Assembly: GCF_963576615.1 (NCBI RefSeq) | Contig: NC_088717.1 | Coordinates: forward strand, 15,920,108 to 15,984,107 | Reading direction: 5' to 3' | Origin: Watersipora subatra | Lineage: Eukaryota; Bryozoa; Gymnolaemata; Cheilostomatida; Watersiporidae | DNA length: 64,000 nt | Shown here: piece after piece, positions 1 to 11,347 of the stretch | How positions within the stretch are numbered: position 1 is the first letter of the stretch | Layout: the number at the start of each line of letters is the position of its first letter | The notes under the pieces: generated by a model | The model's input: only the letters and a program-made list of their open reading frames with translations | Databases searched by the model: none | What the model was told of the DNA's origin: nothing | Position numbers and translations under genes: made by a program

Positions 1-122
1 AAAGGACGTCATGAAAATACAGACAGTTGCGCTCGTTACAACGGCAATGGCTACTTCTTTATTATCAGTGTTCACGTGCAGAATAAATAATTTCCTACCA
101 TCTAACTAGTAACAACTACACA
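1..122 (+). repeat. 5' LTR, 3' portion
   Basis: This segment aligns without gaps to 4385-4506, the end of the 3' LTR, and ends in CA directly before the primer-binding site. It contains an AATAAA-type polyadenylation signal. By comparison with the 193-bp 3' LTR, about 71 bp of this LTR lie left of the window. Confidence 0.92.
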
Positions 123-136
123 TGGTGGCAGCGGTG
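123..136 (+). other. tRNA primer-binding site
   Basis: TGGTGGCAGCGGTG starts directly after the CA end of the LTR. The TGG start is expected for pairing with the CCA end of a tRNA. I cannot assign the tRNA without a search. Confidence 0.7.
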
Positions 137-144
137 TTTGTATC

Positions 145-1134
145 ATGTTTGACGAAGAGGGGGAAGCCGGTTATGCTGATGAACAAACGGTGGAGCCATT
201 AATAGTGCATTATTCTGCACCCAAGCTGTACCCACCTGACAAATTTGACTTTGCCGAACCTGCCGGTTGGACGAGATGGTATAGTGGATGGAGGAGGTAT
301 AGAGAAGCGAGCGGTTTGGATACTAGACCTCAGCGTGAACAGATTAACACTCTTATTTATACGTTAGGGGAGCAAGCAGAGGATGTAGTGCTTAGCCGTG
401 GAATAGAAGAAACTGACTACGATTCTGTGATTGATGCATTTAATGAATACTTCGGAGTTAGGAAAAATCTCATTGTTGAGAGAGCTAAATTCAACAAACT
501 GACACAAGGTAGTGATTCTATAGATGTGTTTATTCACAATCTACATCGCCAAGCCGAGTTTTGTGACTATAGAGATCTACAGGAAAAGCTAATACGTGAC
601 AGATTAGTAGTGGGCGTTACTGAAGACAAGTTGAGTGAAAAACTACAAGCTGATGCAGATCTGACGCTAGATGACGCAGTGATGATAGCTAGACGCTTTG
701 AATCAGCTAAACAAGAACAGTCAGTAGTCAGGGGATCAGCTGTAGATGTACATGCCAACATATTCATTTCACGACAGCCACAACATAGCCGAAAGAATGA
801 CACATCTAGCTCAAACCGAAACGCTTACTTAAAAGGACACAAATCATCGAATACTGGTAATGTTAGACACAGGCCGACAACCCAAGGACACGCCAATAGC
901 TTTGACAACACTTCTGCAAATAATAGAGTTGCCTAATTTATCCCTAAAGACCGATGTCAACGCTGTGGAAAAGCCCCACATTCCAAAGACTCCTGCCCAG
1001 CATTGAGATCTACTTGTACTGCATGTGGCAAGAGAGGCCATTAGAAGCAAATGTGCTTCTCTGGAAAATCTGTGACTGAAGTCGAGCTGTTTACTGGAGA
1101 AATCAAGAACAGCGATAGAAATGGTAGTAAACCA
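145..1134 (+). pseudogene. gag (capsid-like region and zinc knuckles), broken
   Basis: The first 263 codons are open and look like a retrotransposon capsid: a W-rich start (GWTRWYSGWRRY), then a helical region with conserved-looking LIYTLGEQAEDV and FNEYFGVRKN segments. A TAA at 934-936 ends that stretch. The same frame continues into two CCHC zinc knuckles; the first (CQRCGKAPHSKDSC, about 958-999) is complete, and the second is interrupted by a TAG at 1042-1044 just after its histidine. A further TAG at 1135-1137 precedes the protease. Gag would bind RNA and build the particle. As it stands it can make only the capsid part. Confidence 0.85.
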
Positions 1135-1137
1135 TAG

Positions 1138-2961
1138 ATGGCTAAACTAGCCATTGACATACAGGGACATACCAATACAGCAACATTTAAACTAGATTCT
1201 GGTGCTGCAGCAACTGTGTGTGGACTAAATGCTATATCCGCTCCATTGCAGCACAATACTAAGAGACTAAGAGGTCCTGATAACTTAGAAATACTTTGTA
1301 TTGGTCAAACTGATGCAATTCTTACACATGGTAACAAATCTATATCAGAAACAATTTACGTTGTGCGTAATCAAGATGTGAACCTATTGAGCAAATTTGC
1401 ATGTCAAAGCCTTGGTTTGCTTGCCTGTAATGTTGATGATGTTGATGATTTTGCGAATGGTGTTGATAATTTTGTTGATAAAAGACTTTTTCAAGGTCTA
1501 GGAGCTGTAAAAACTGAATGTGAAATCAGACTGACTGACGATGCCAAGCCGTACAGTATATTCGTGCCACGAGCATTACCCTTTCCATTACTCGACAAAA
1601 CTAAGTTAGAGTTAGAGCGTATGAAATCTTTAGGCGTTATTGTAGAAGCGAAACAGCCTACGGAATGGTGTGCACCGATGGTCGTTGTACCTAAACAGGC
1701 CGGTGTTCGTATCTGTACAGACTTTACACAGCTAAATAAGTACGTACGACGTGAAGTTTTTCCCATGGCAACCGCCGAGGACAGTCTGTCAAAACTTAAT
1801 GGTGGTCACATATTTTCAAAACCACATGCCAACTGCAGATTTTGGCAAATACCATTGTCTGCCAAATCCCAACATCTCACCGCTTTCTTGACACCATGTG
1901 GACGTTTCTACTACCGTAAATTGCCATTTGGACTAAAATCAGCTCTAGGGATATTTTGCACAGAAATGACAAAAATATTAGAAGGTATCACAGGAGTCGA
2001 TGTATATACGGATGATGTACTAGTGATGGATTATGACGAGAGAGAGCATAACTCCCGTTTACCGCAAATGCTACGCCGCATGCACGATGTTGGTCTAACG
2101 TTAAATCATGCAAAGTGTGCTCTAAAGAAAACGTCAGTAGAGTATTTAGGGTATCGCATTGATGCTAGTGGTATTCACGCAGGTGAAAGAATATCTGCAT
2201 TGCTTGAATTTCCAACACCAACGTGTGTCCGTGATGTTAGGAGCTTCCTAAGCAAAGTCAACCAATATGGCAAGTTTAGTCCTGCTGTAGCCCATATTAG
2301 CCAACCGCTCTGAGAGCTTTTGTGCAAAAAGAGTTGCTTGATATGGAATGATTCCCAGCAAAAAGCGTTTGATCGTCTCAAAGAGGAGTTTAAATCTACA
2401 CCGATTCTTGCCCCGTATGACCCAAATAAAAAAACATATTTGTCAACGGATGCGTCCGACTACGGGTTAGGAGCTGTTTTGAGTCAGAAACAGTCAGATG
2501 GCACCCGCCGACTAGTAGCTGCCGTAAGCCGATCTCTGTCCGAAACTGAACGTAAATATGCCGTAATAGAGAAGGAGGCATTGGGAGTTACTTGGGCAGC
2601 AGAAAAGTTTGCTCGATATATCATTGGTATACTTGACCTTACTATAGAGACCGACCACAAACCTTTAGTGTCACTGCTTGGAGATCAGGAAATCAGTAAA
2701 TTGCCAGCTCGAATACAACGATTCAGGCTAAGACTAATACGTTTCAAATACCAGATAAAGCATATTCCCGGTAAGGAGAATGTCTCTGATGATGCAGTGT
2801 CGAGATACCTGTGCGCCATTCCCATAGAGAATGATACTCTATTTGTAGAAGAAGTAGACACGTATTCTCGTCAAGCTATGCTGATGTCAAGCACAGATAT
2901 GCATGTCGAAAAGCTTAGGCTGTCTCAAGAAGCGGACGAAGTGATGTGCCAGGTCAAGATG
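1138..2961 (+). pseudogene. pol part 1: protease, reverse transcriptase, RNase H, broken
   Basis: This is in the same frame as gag. The aspartic protease active site is visible as LDSGAAATVC near 1193-1222. The reverse transcriptase follows, with PFGLKSA, the catalytic VYTDD (aspartates near 2008-2016) and the thumb-side LGYRIDASGI. A TGA at 2311-2313 stops the frame; RNase H continues in the same frame, with TDASDYGLGAVLSQ and ETDHKPL, until a TAA at 2962-2964. One internal stop makes this polyprotein non-functional unless it is read through. The RT motifs are of Gypsy type. Confidence 0.92.
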
Positions 2962-4125
2962 TAAACTCTGGGTGGCCACGCTATTTGTCCAGTATCGATT
3001 CCATAATCAAACCATACTTTGAAAGCAGAGGGTATATTACGCTGTGCAATGATTTGTTGACTTTTCAAAACCGCATAATTATTCCACAAACAAAACATCT
3101 GGAAACTTTAGCCAACCTGCATGAAGGGCATTAAGGATTACAAAAATGTACCGAGAGAGCACGTCAATGCGTTTGGTGGCCAAACATGGCACGAGAGATA
3201 GAGGAAATTATTAAAAACTGCAGGGTAGGTAAAGAGACCGCTCCTGTCACTAAAGAACCTTTACTACCTACAGCCACTCCTAGCCGACCATGGCAGATAG
3301 TAGGCTCCGACTTAATTTATCACAATAGAAAGCTATATCTACTCGTGACTGACTACTACTCTTGATACCCAGAGGTAGCCCTACTACCCAATGAAAGCAG
3401 CAAAAGTGTAATTAGCCAGATGAAAAGCATTTTTGCCAGGCACGGAGTACCCGAAATGGTTCTGTCTGATAATGGACCACAATATTGTTCACAAGATTTT
3501 AGAGACTGCAAATACCTATAAGTTTCAAAGTGTAACTTCATCGCCTATGTATCCCAGAGCCAACGGTGCTGCAGAACGAATGGTTAAGACTATAAAGTCC
3601 ATACTTAAGAAATTTGGAGATTTGTACCTAGGACTTCTAGCTTATCGTACATCGCCGATACATGGAGGAAGATCGCCCGCTGAGTTGCTAATGAACCGTA
3701 GTCTTTGTAAACAGGTTGCTCAAATTCACTATCACACAACCAGCCAAGTAGATCACAAAGCGTTCCGGTCTGTCAATGAGGAATACAAGGTGAAAATGCA
3801 AGAGCGACATGACCGATCAGAACAGGTTAAAGAGTTGCCTTCCCTACGAAAAGGTAGCCACGTATTTGTACGTGATTTACAACGATATGGACAAGTGAAG
3901 GAGGTGTTACCTAACCGCACGTACATAGTATCTGCAGGTAGCGAGATTCGCCGAAACCAAACAGCACTTATTGACTCTCCGCCCAATACTGACAATTCAA
4001 TTTCCGACAATCCGGATTCACACAGTTCTCTGTTAAGTTGTGCCCAAAGTATGGATAGCACGCTTACGACTTCGAGACCTTGTCGTACAATCAGACCGCC
4101 ACGTCGACTGATTGAAGAATGCTAG
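2946..4125 (+). pseudogene. pol part 2: integrase, frameshifted
   Basis: The integrase begins in a frame different from RNase H. The N-terminal zinc-binding region shows its histidines (LHEGH), but the second cysteine of the expected CxxC appears to be glycine. TAA (3132-3134) and TGA (3363-3365) interrupt this frame. The catalytic core shows its first aspartate in GSDL, its second in SDNGPQY and its glutamate in ANGAAERMVK; the last lies in another frame after a break near 3500. The C-terminal part (RKGSHVFVRD, then RTYIVSAG and RRN) resembles the GPY/F-like tail of Gypsy integrases. Confidence 0.9.
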
Positions 4126-4302
4126 GCATCGCCAGTCAGTCAGATTATAGCTTTTATATGTTATTCATTCTGTAGCTAGTTGCTTACAGTACTCAGTGCA
4201 TTTCCCTTGCTAGTCATGTTAGTTATATCACTTTGTTACTCATGTTTGGTTTTACTCATTTCAAAGGCATTATCTGTTTTAATCATTGCTTCAAACATAC
4301 TT

Positions 4303-4313
4303 AGGAAAGGAGA
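4303..4313 (+). other. Polypurine tract
   Basis: AGGAAAGGAGA is purely purine and sits directly before the TGTG start of the 3' LTR, as expected for plus-strand priming. Confidence 0.75.
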
Positions 4314-4506
4314 TGTGCTATATTCGTGTTATGTTACCCTGCATTGTATAGTACTAGGAGTTGTGTACCTTCGGTTTTTGTGTTAAAGGATGTCATGAAA
4401 ATACAGACAATTGCACTGACTACAACGGCAATGGCTACTTTTTTATTATCAGTGTTCATGTGCAGAATAAATAATCTCCTACCATCTAACTAGTAACAAC
4501 TACACA
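4314..4506 (+). repeat. 3' LTR, complete, 193 bp
   Basis: It begins TGTGCTATA and ends CTACACA, so TGTG and CACA form the short terminal inverted repeat. Its last 122 bp match the 5' LTR at the window start. An AATAAA-type signal lies about 50 bp before the end. It is short for a Gypsy LTR. Confidence 0.9.
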
Positions 4507-4509
4507 CTC

Positions 4510-4870
4510 CTGTTGATATTAGCCAGTTGTATCGCAGGCAGTGCTGGGTTCAGCACACTCTGTTGTTTGAGCAAGGCACAAGTGAGTTGGGTTCAGCTCT
4601 CTCCCTTGGTTTTAGCCGGTTGTACCGTCAGCAGACAGGGTTCAGCACACTCTGTTGGGTTCAGCCATAGACCTATCAACTATACTAACTATTCTACATT
4701 ATCCATCAAGTGTAGTTAATAGGTCTATGGGTTCAGCAGAGCACAAGTGAGTTGGTTTCAGCTCCCTCATGTTGGGTTCAGCAGGTTGTATCACAGGTAG
4801 CGTTGAGTTCAGCGCACTCTGCTGGTTTCGGCGGGTTGTTTCGTCGGCAGCACAGATATGTCAGAAGTAA
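4510..4870 (+). repeat. GTTCAGC-rich minisatellite
   Basis: Diverged copies of a unit of about 95-105 bp carry the words GGTTCAGCACACTCTG and CACAAGTGAGTTGG (for example near 4550, 4640 and 4811, and near 4577 and 4742). The array starts directly after the 3' LTR and is interrupted by the small palindromic element at 4665-4730. Confidence 0.6.
4665..4730. mobile_element. 66-bp palindromic micro-element
   Basis: The two ends form 21-bp inverted repeats starting CCATAGACCTAT, with two mismatches, around a loop of about 24 bp. It is flanked on both sides by GTTCAG, which may be a target-site duplication or simply the minisatellite word. It has no coding capacity. It is either a very small MITE or the deleted remains of a larger TIR element. 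Confidence 0.5.
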
Positions 4871-6539
4871 GGGTTGTCTCCACCCCATTCCTACGCGTTT
4901 TCTTCAATGGCTTCTTTAAATTTTTCTTTGAAATTTTCATGAAGTCTAATAGTAAGACCACGCCACAAAACAACTTTGGATTGTGTAATCTCTAGAAGAC
5001 CAATCGTAACAGCAACCAATTTTTGTTGTCAGAGGAGTGAAGACGTACATCAAGTATACAAAATTGTTTTTGCAAGCGTTGAGTGTTCAGACCTATTATA
5101 TTCTAATACATATCATGATGGTTCCACTGCATAAGCTTTCAAAATATGTATTACAAGTACATTCTCTTCAGTAACGAATTCAAATAGAAGAAGATCTTAT
5201 GCTAACAGACAACACTAATGTTTTGGAAAAGCTGCCAATTATAAAGATACCCAATAAGATGCTACCCGACAAAGCCTCACGATAGAACTGTCCGCCATTT
5301 AACATTAGCCTTAGACTCTACCAACCTAGTCGCGAAAGACAGCGACACGCGTTAGCAACAAACTACGGTTTACGATTTAATATTTTATGTTAGACGCGAA
5401 AAGTCTACGATTTTGGATAGATCGTACTACATCCGTAGAAAGAATACTAACTAAGCAGCATCACCACTCGTTGGCCGATCTAGGCCTGCGTAATCCTTTT
5501 GTTGAAAATACCTTATCACCATTTAAGACAGTAAACCAAAATGTTTGTCCTGCGTTCGATTTAGCTTTGTATCCAAATAGAGAAATTGAAAATTGCTCCA
5601 ACACATTTCCTAGATACTGCAGAGTATGTGTACTTATAAATATATATTAGTAGTTATATTTTTATACTTTTCGTTTATCCTTCAGTGTTTTTTGCCAATG
5701 GCATAATATTCATATACACCATCGAATGCCCATTGTGGCAACATACGGTATTAGTCATTCTTTACGTGTTGCTTAGCGTGTTATATACACAGCTATAAAA
5801 ACACAAGTTATTTTATGAACTATAGGTATGGTAAAGTACATGCTATTCATCAACTGTCATCACAAAAAATGCCGTAGAATATTGCTGTTTGGTCAATGTT
5901 TTAGAGTTGCCTTCTCATGTTTTGATTTCTGCGAGCAAAGAAAATATGGTTAGAATGATACAATTGAAGCACACTAAATGCTCATGACAAGTTATGGTCA
6001 TGCCTATTAAAATTTGCAGCAGTTTTATAAAGTTGTTGTACACACAATGATCGCTAAGGTGATAGCCAGATAAAACGTTCCATAACAAAGAGAATGAGTG
6101 TATCTGTGTTGCCTTATCGCTCGCTCCTCTGTTAGGTAGGAACCTATTTACCTCTATGGTTGCTTCAAGGCAAAAGTCTGTTCATTTGAGTAGTGAGTCT
6201 ATTGGTTTGTTTCCGGTAGCAACTGGAATAGTGAACTTTGATTCTCTGAACTTTCTTAGGCCTTTGCAATAGCGAAAACATCACAACGCTGTGTGACACC
6301 TAGTACACGGGTGCAATACTTTACTGGTAAGAAATGTGTAGAAAAACGAATAGACTGTTCAATTAAATTAATTGCAATTATTGAGTAAAATTTATTGGCT
6401 TCATGTTTTAAAGAATATGCCGAGGAAGCTCACCGCAAGTCTAGTTAAAATAGTATTGCAGAATTCCTATTTATAATTGAAAACTTTAAAATATCACAGA
6501 AAAATAATGTGTAGTATAACTAGAGTATTTTTCGTTGCA
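4871..6539. other. RETSAT upstream region, no coding gene recognised
   Basis: I see no supported coding exon here. A splice-acceptor-like TTTTCGTTGCAG ends at 6540, so a 5' non-coding exon probably lies in this interval. A donor-like CTG/GTAAGA at 6323/6324 is one candidate for its end. No convincing TATA box was found. Confidence 0.35.
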
Positions 6540-6551
6540 GGTGGAACCTAT

Positions 6552-6557
6552 ATGTGA
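6552..6557 (+). promoter_or_regulatory. Start-stop upstream ORF (ATGTGA)
   Basis: An ATG is followed at once by TGA, two bases before the RETSAT start codon at 6560. Such minimal uORFs can stall ribosomes and lower main-ORF translation in known cases; here that is inference. The main ATG has a good context (ACCATGG), while the upstream one is weaker (TAT before ATG). Confidence 0.5.
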
Positions 6558-6559
6558 CC

Positions 6560-9500
6560 ATGGCAATTTTGGAAGGCATATTTTTATTTATTAAGGATCA
6601 TCCAAGTATTATTTTAGCCACTTTAGGTTTATACTGCCTGCTATTCTACATCACATTATTGTTTGCCACTGGGAAGAAGGGAAAAAATCCATTCTACGCT
6701 GATTGCAGACAACCAGTGCGACCCATAGTACTTGATAAAGCGCTTCGAGATAGGGTAATCAAGCAAGGTAAGTAGTGGTAACTTCTGCCCAAGGCTGTTA
6801 TCTGAAACACAAGTCTTCTACAATGTTGTTTAAGCATTGCTTTTTTCATCAGCCACAATTTTTGGTTCGTACTTGTTTGATTCTCCACAGGCCAACAAAG
6901 ATGGCGAAACCTTGCAGCTTCCTGTTCTAGTGTTATAATGCCGGAGAATGATATCATCATAAAATTAGCATATTCAATTTTTTTTAAATGCAGGGATTAT
7001 TATGTTTTTATGCAAATTCGTTCAGTTTCTTCATGTACATTTTCGAGTTGGATTTGACAAAGAAATTTTAAACCATAAAGAGGTCTTGCTGAAGTCTGGC
7101 ATGAAGATGTTCGGTGACTACACTCTCAGTATAGTAGATCAAAAATTTATTATCTGTGCTGATGCTGCGTATATCAGCTATAAAATCTTTCATATAAGTG
7201 GAACTGGTTACCTGGCTTAGGCTTGAATAAGTATTCATTTACTAAGTGAACGCTGTAGTGGTAAAACAACTCTTCATGGCGTTGTTTTTGTTGTTTATAA
7301 CTACCAAGCATAGTGTTGTGAAAATCTCAAGTGCTTTATCATTTTTGTTTTTACAGGTTTTTCTCGTAAAAGGCTTCCAGAAAAGATAGATGCCATCGTA
7401 ATCGGCTCAGGGATAAGCGGATTAACAACAGCTGCTTTGCTGTCAAAGGCCGGAAAGAAAGTTCTTGTGTTAGAGCAGCATGACCAAGCAGGAGGCTGCT
7501 GTCACAGTTTTGTTGAAAGAGGCTTTGAGTTTGACAGCGGTAAGCAGATTGAAGCGTGATGCACAGATTATGCTGTTGCTAGTCGAAGTATTGAATGCTG
7601 CTCTGTGAGCCATTTTGCTTGAATATTCGTGTTTGATTGACAGGCCTTGACATTCTTATTATAGTAAAGATTGTTTGCGCTTTACAAATCTTCACTATAG
7701 TAAGCGTCCTTCCACTTCTCTATTTGAAACCATAGTTGATGATTAGGAAAAAAGGACATCATATGGGATTTGAACTCTCAACTTTCAGCATGTTAAACCA
7801 ACACTCTAACAACTACACCCCTCCACTGCTCACTAGTAACTTCAAATAATTGTATGTGCAGTTATTACACTTGACGATGTCTGACGGTGCACTAGAGTGC
7901 CAGTACTAATAAGTTATGGTCATCATTTACTACTGGTATTATGTAAAAAGTTGACATTTGAAGAGGTTTGAGAGTTGTGGCGTTGTGACATGGAGTACTT
8001 AGGGCTGCTCCAACTAGCTGATCTCAGGTCGAGCTACTAATTATGAAATCTTGGACTAATACAAATGTAAGGAAAAAGTATGTACGACAAAGAGCTATTC
8101 TGCTTGTAAATACTATGAATGAATGCATTTTAATTTGTTTGTTATCGCACTAGTGGTTTATACTTTTGGCAATCGAATGTGATCATGTAAATGTAATGAT
8201 CGTAAATGAGACACAATCGTTGACAACAGTACTGTTTTATAAGCTGAAGATCTGTACTCAGCAGGGATTTTCCTAACTTGAATAGACTGACCGACTAGTG
8301 GCTACCCATTTGTGTGTGAGATGGGTGGCAGCTCACTTAATTATTGTTCTACATAACAATTGCTGGTCACTTGGGACTTGTACCGTTATAGTTCACGCGT
8401 GAGCATGTCTCGTGATTTGTTATTTTTTTTATCAACTTATCTTAGCAAATCTTGCTCTTGAAGCTTTACTGCTACTCCTGTAAGGCTAACCAGAAATCAT
8501 GGTTGCTTGGCAACAGTGAAGGTAACGATTAACTCTCTAACATATTGTTGCGTTTAGTTTATTAAGTAATTGTAAGCTTGATTCACTTACTATTGTTATT
8601 AAAAGAGAGGCACACTATACGCAGAGTTTTTGCTGCAGGCATACATTACATCGGGGAACTGCAGCACCGTACCATGACTAAAACCCTCTTTGAACAGATC
8701 TCAGATGGTCAAGTTCAATGGGCACCCCTAGATCAGAACTTTGACACGGTTAGTTATTTGTTGAATGGCTAAAGCTGATGTGTGATATGCCCAACTGTGT
8801 AGAGTTACATGTACTCTACAATTTGGTGATTATTTGTTAAGATGAAGAGCAGATACTGACTATGCAAGTGGCTAAATTGGGATCACTACTGTGTATGCCA
8901 TTATCTTGTAGTTAAGGCGAGATAACTCCGATGATTAGGTTCATAAAATCAAGTGAAACTTTACTAATCATTTTTTGCTGATTTTTTATAAAATATTGAT
9001 TTAGTGATCATTAAAACTTTTACTATGAATTTATCTGCTCGTTCTGATGGAATTGATTCATTGTGAAAATATCTTGCTGACATACATACAGTATTTTTGC
9101 TGTGGAAGCTAAAGTTTCTGTGCTGGAGCTTTAATCTAAAGTTTTCTTGGAATCGGAAAAAGGTTCTGCACAACAGTTGATGCATTTGACCAACAAAAGC
9201 CCTATTACATTTTTTTTAGCTTAGTGAAGCCGGCTGCAAAAGAAAAATGCTATCGTTTTTGCAGTTTGACCAAAACCCAAACGCTCATTCTCTAATATAA
9301 AAATACAATCATCAGAGACATCTGAAGCTCGACATTGAAGAATTGCGATTGTATAAATAATTAGGTTGCTGCTTACAACTTTCTTTTTCATCAATCTTAA
9401 TCTGAAAAAAATGAAACTACGATATTGTGCTTTGAATTTTAAGTAAAAAGAACACTAACTAGTTCATTTTTTGCAAAATGATGATCAAATATCCTAAACA

Positions 9501-10443
9501 TATTGTAGCAAAATTTTTGGTGGTTCTGTTAACTCTGTGATCCATGATCAATGTTTCTGTATAGGTACCAAGTCAGGCCGTTATGATGTCTTTCCCTGGT
9601 GAAACAGCTCACAATTCAAGAGTAGTATCTTACCTCTCAAATGATGGTTATTCAAGTTGGCTTTGTTAAATCTGTGTTGTGCATCTAGATGACTGAGACA
9701 ATCTACTACACCCTACCCAGTTTTGTACTTTTGTACTTTGAACAAACATTTTTTATCTAACCATCTGAAACACTTTTTGTCTAGCCTGGGGTCGCTGGAA
9801 AGCCTCTCTTATCTTTGCAAAAACTTTGTTCAAAAATTGGTTTTGGGTCCAAAGTGTGAAGTTTTAAAGATATTTTTTGATCAACGGCAGATCTAATTAA
9901 GACCAGGATGACCTTATCAACTGCTATGTCCAGCAAATAGGTTGTTATTTGATATGGAAATGAGCGAATATTGAGTATACAAGTGACTAAATTGGAATCA
10001 CTAATGCTAACCAGTAGGTTACTGGTTAATAATTCATCAACAACATCTCATGTCACCCAAGTTTGTAAGCCAAAATGATATAAGAAGAAAAAGTGAAGCA
10101 GTTTTTTTACTTTTACTCCATAACAGTCACTATTTATACATAAGCTGATTTTTTGAGTGTACGGTAATCCCTAATTTTTCTGGCGCTTCTCACGATGAGT
10201 AAAAGTCCGGGAAGTAGAGATTAAAAAACCATATCTAATATAGACACTTTTTCAGTAATGTTAAGCATTTCCATCTTTTATGGAATTTGTTAGACAATTT
10301 GAAGGTAGAGCTTGTTTGAGGCATGATGGAAGCTGCCACATGCGCTTTGCATTTTTACACTTTACAAAATGTAAAAAAAAACAATGAACTGCTATCACAT
10401 TGATGCTTGTGGAGGGATCTCACTGAGTCAGAGCGTGAGGGAA

Positions 10444-10505
<62 letters not shown>

Positions 10506-11295
10506 TCAAACATGGATAACTCGCCCACGGATAGCTCGAACACATGGTTAACTCGAACGGTTTCTTTGGTCCGTTCCCACGTAATGATAAATTGCTATAG
10601 ATAACTTGAACCCAACACTGTTAACTCGAACTGTTTTTTGCCCAACGGCTACCGAAACGGTTGTTATCGCTTTAGAAAATCACTTTATTCCAAGCCATAG
10701 AGGTAAACCTCAACTTTTCGTAATTCATAAGCGTCGTTATTACTACCATCGGCAAAATATTTTTGTCAACGACTTTTCTAAAGGTTTGGTGAAATTTGAT
10801 TTATACCAAACATCTGCTTAGCGATCGTCCTTCGGAAGCAAGGTAAAGTGAGGTAATCTTTGCATAAACTTCAAGAAAAATCGGCAAAATTGATCGTGGG
10901 TAAGACGCTCAAAAGAAAAAGATGTCTTTTCTTTTGAGCATTTCAACAACGATCAAGTTTTGCCAATGGCAATCTAAAAAACGTCCTGGCAATTACATCA
11001 CCTCAAACAACAAACCAATCTCAAGTGATAGAAAAATCTCTATACTTGTTGATAAAACCGTTTTAAACTTTACATTAGAAGCATTTATTTTGAAACAAGC
11101 CATTTGTGCTTTTGATTTATATTATAGTTTGTATATGTACATGTATCTACTAATAAGTAAATACATGGACTTGTGACAGTGCTCTGATAACTTGAACGCT
11201 CTGATAATTCGAACACTTTCGCTCGGTCCCGTGAAGTTCGAGTTATCCATGTTTGACTGTATATATATATATATACATGTATATATATATACATG

Positions 11296-11347
<52 letters not shown>

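Larger units (their letters stand above)
1..4506 (+). mobile_element. Ty3/Gypsy-type LTR retrotransposon, decayed, 5' end cut by window
   Basis: The order is partial 5' LTR, primer-binding site, gag, protease, reverse transcriptase, RNase H, integrase, polypurine tract and 3' LTR. Integrase lies after RNase H, which is the Ty3/Gypsy order. There is no envelope-like ORF after integrase. Gag through RNase H lie in one reading frame interrupted by stop codons; integrase lies in two other frames, so at least two frameshifts are present. The two LTR copies differ at about 9 of 122 comparable positions, mostly transitions, so the insertion is not recent. The target-site duplication cannot be checked because the left flank is outside the window. 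Confidence 0.93.

Noticed and set aside
5387..5650. 87-codon ORF upstream of RETSAT
   Set aside because: It has an ATG and an average composition but no recognisable domain, splice context or repeat relation; chance is likely. A blastp search would decide.
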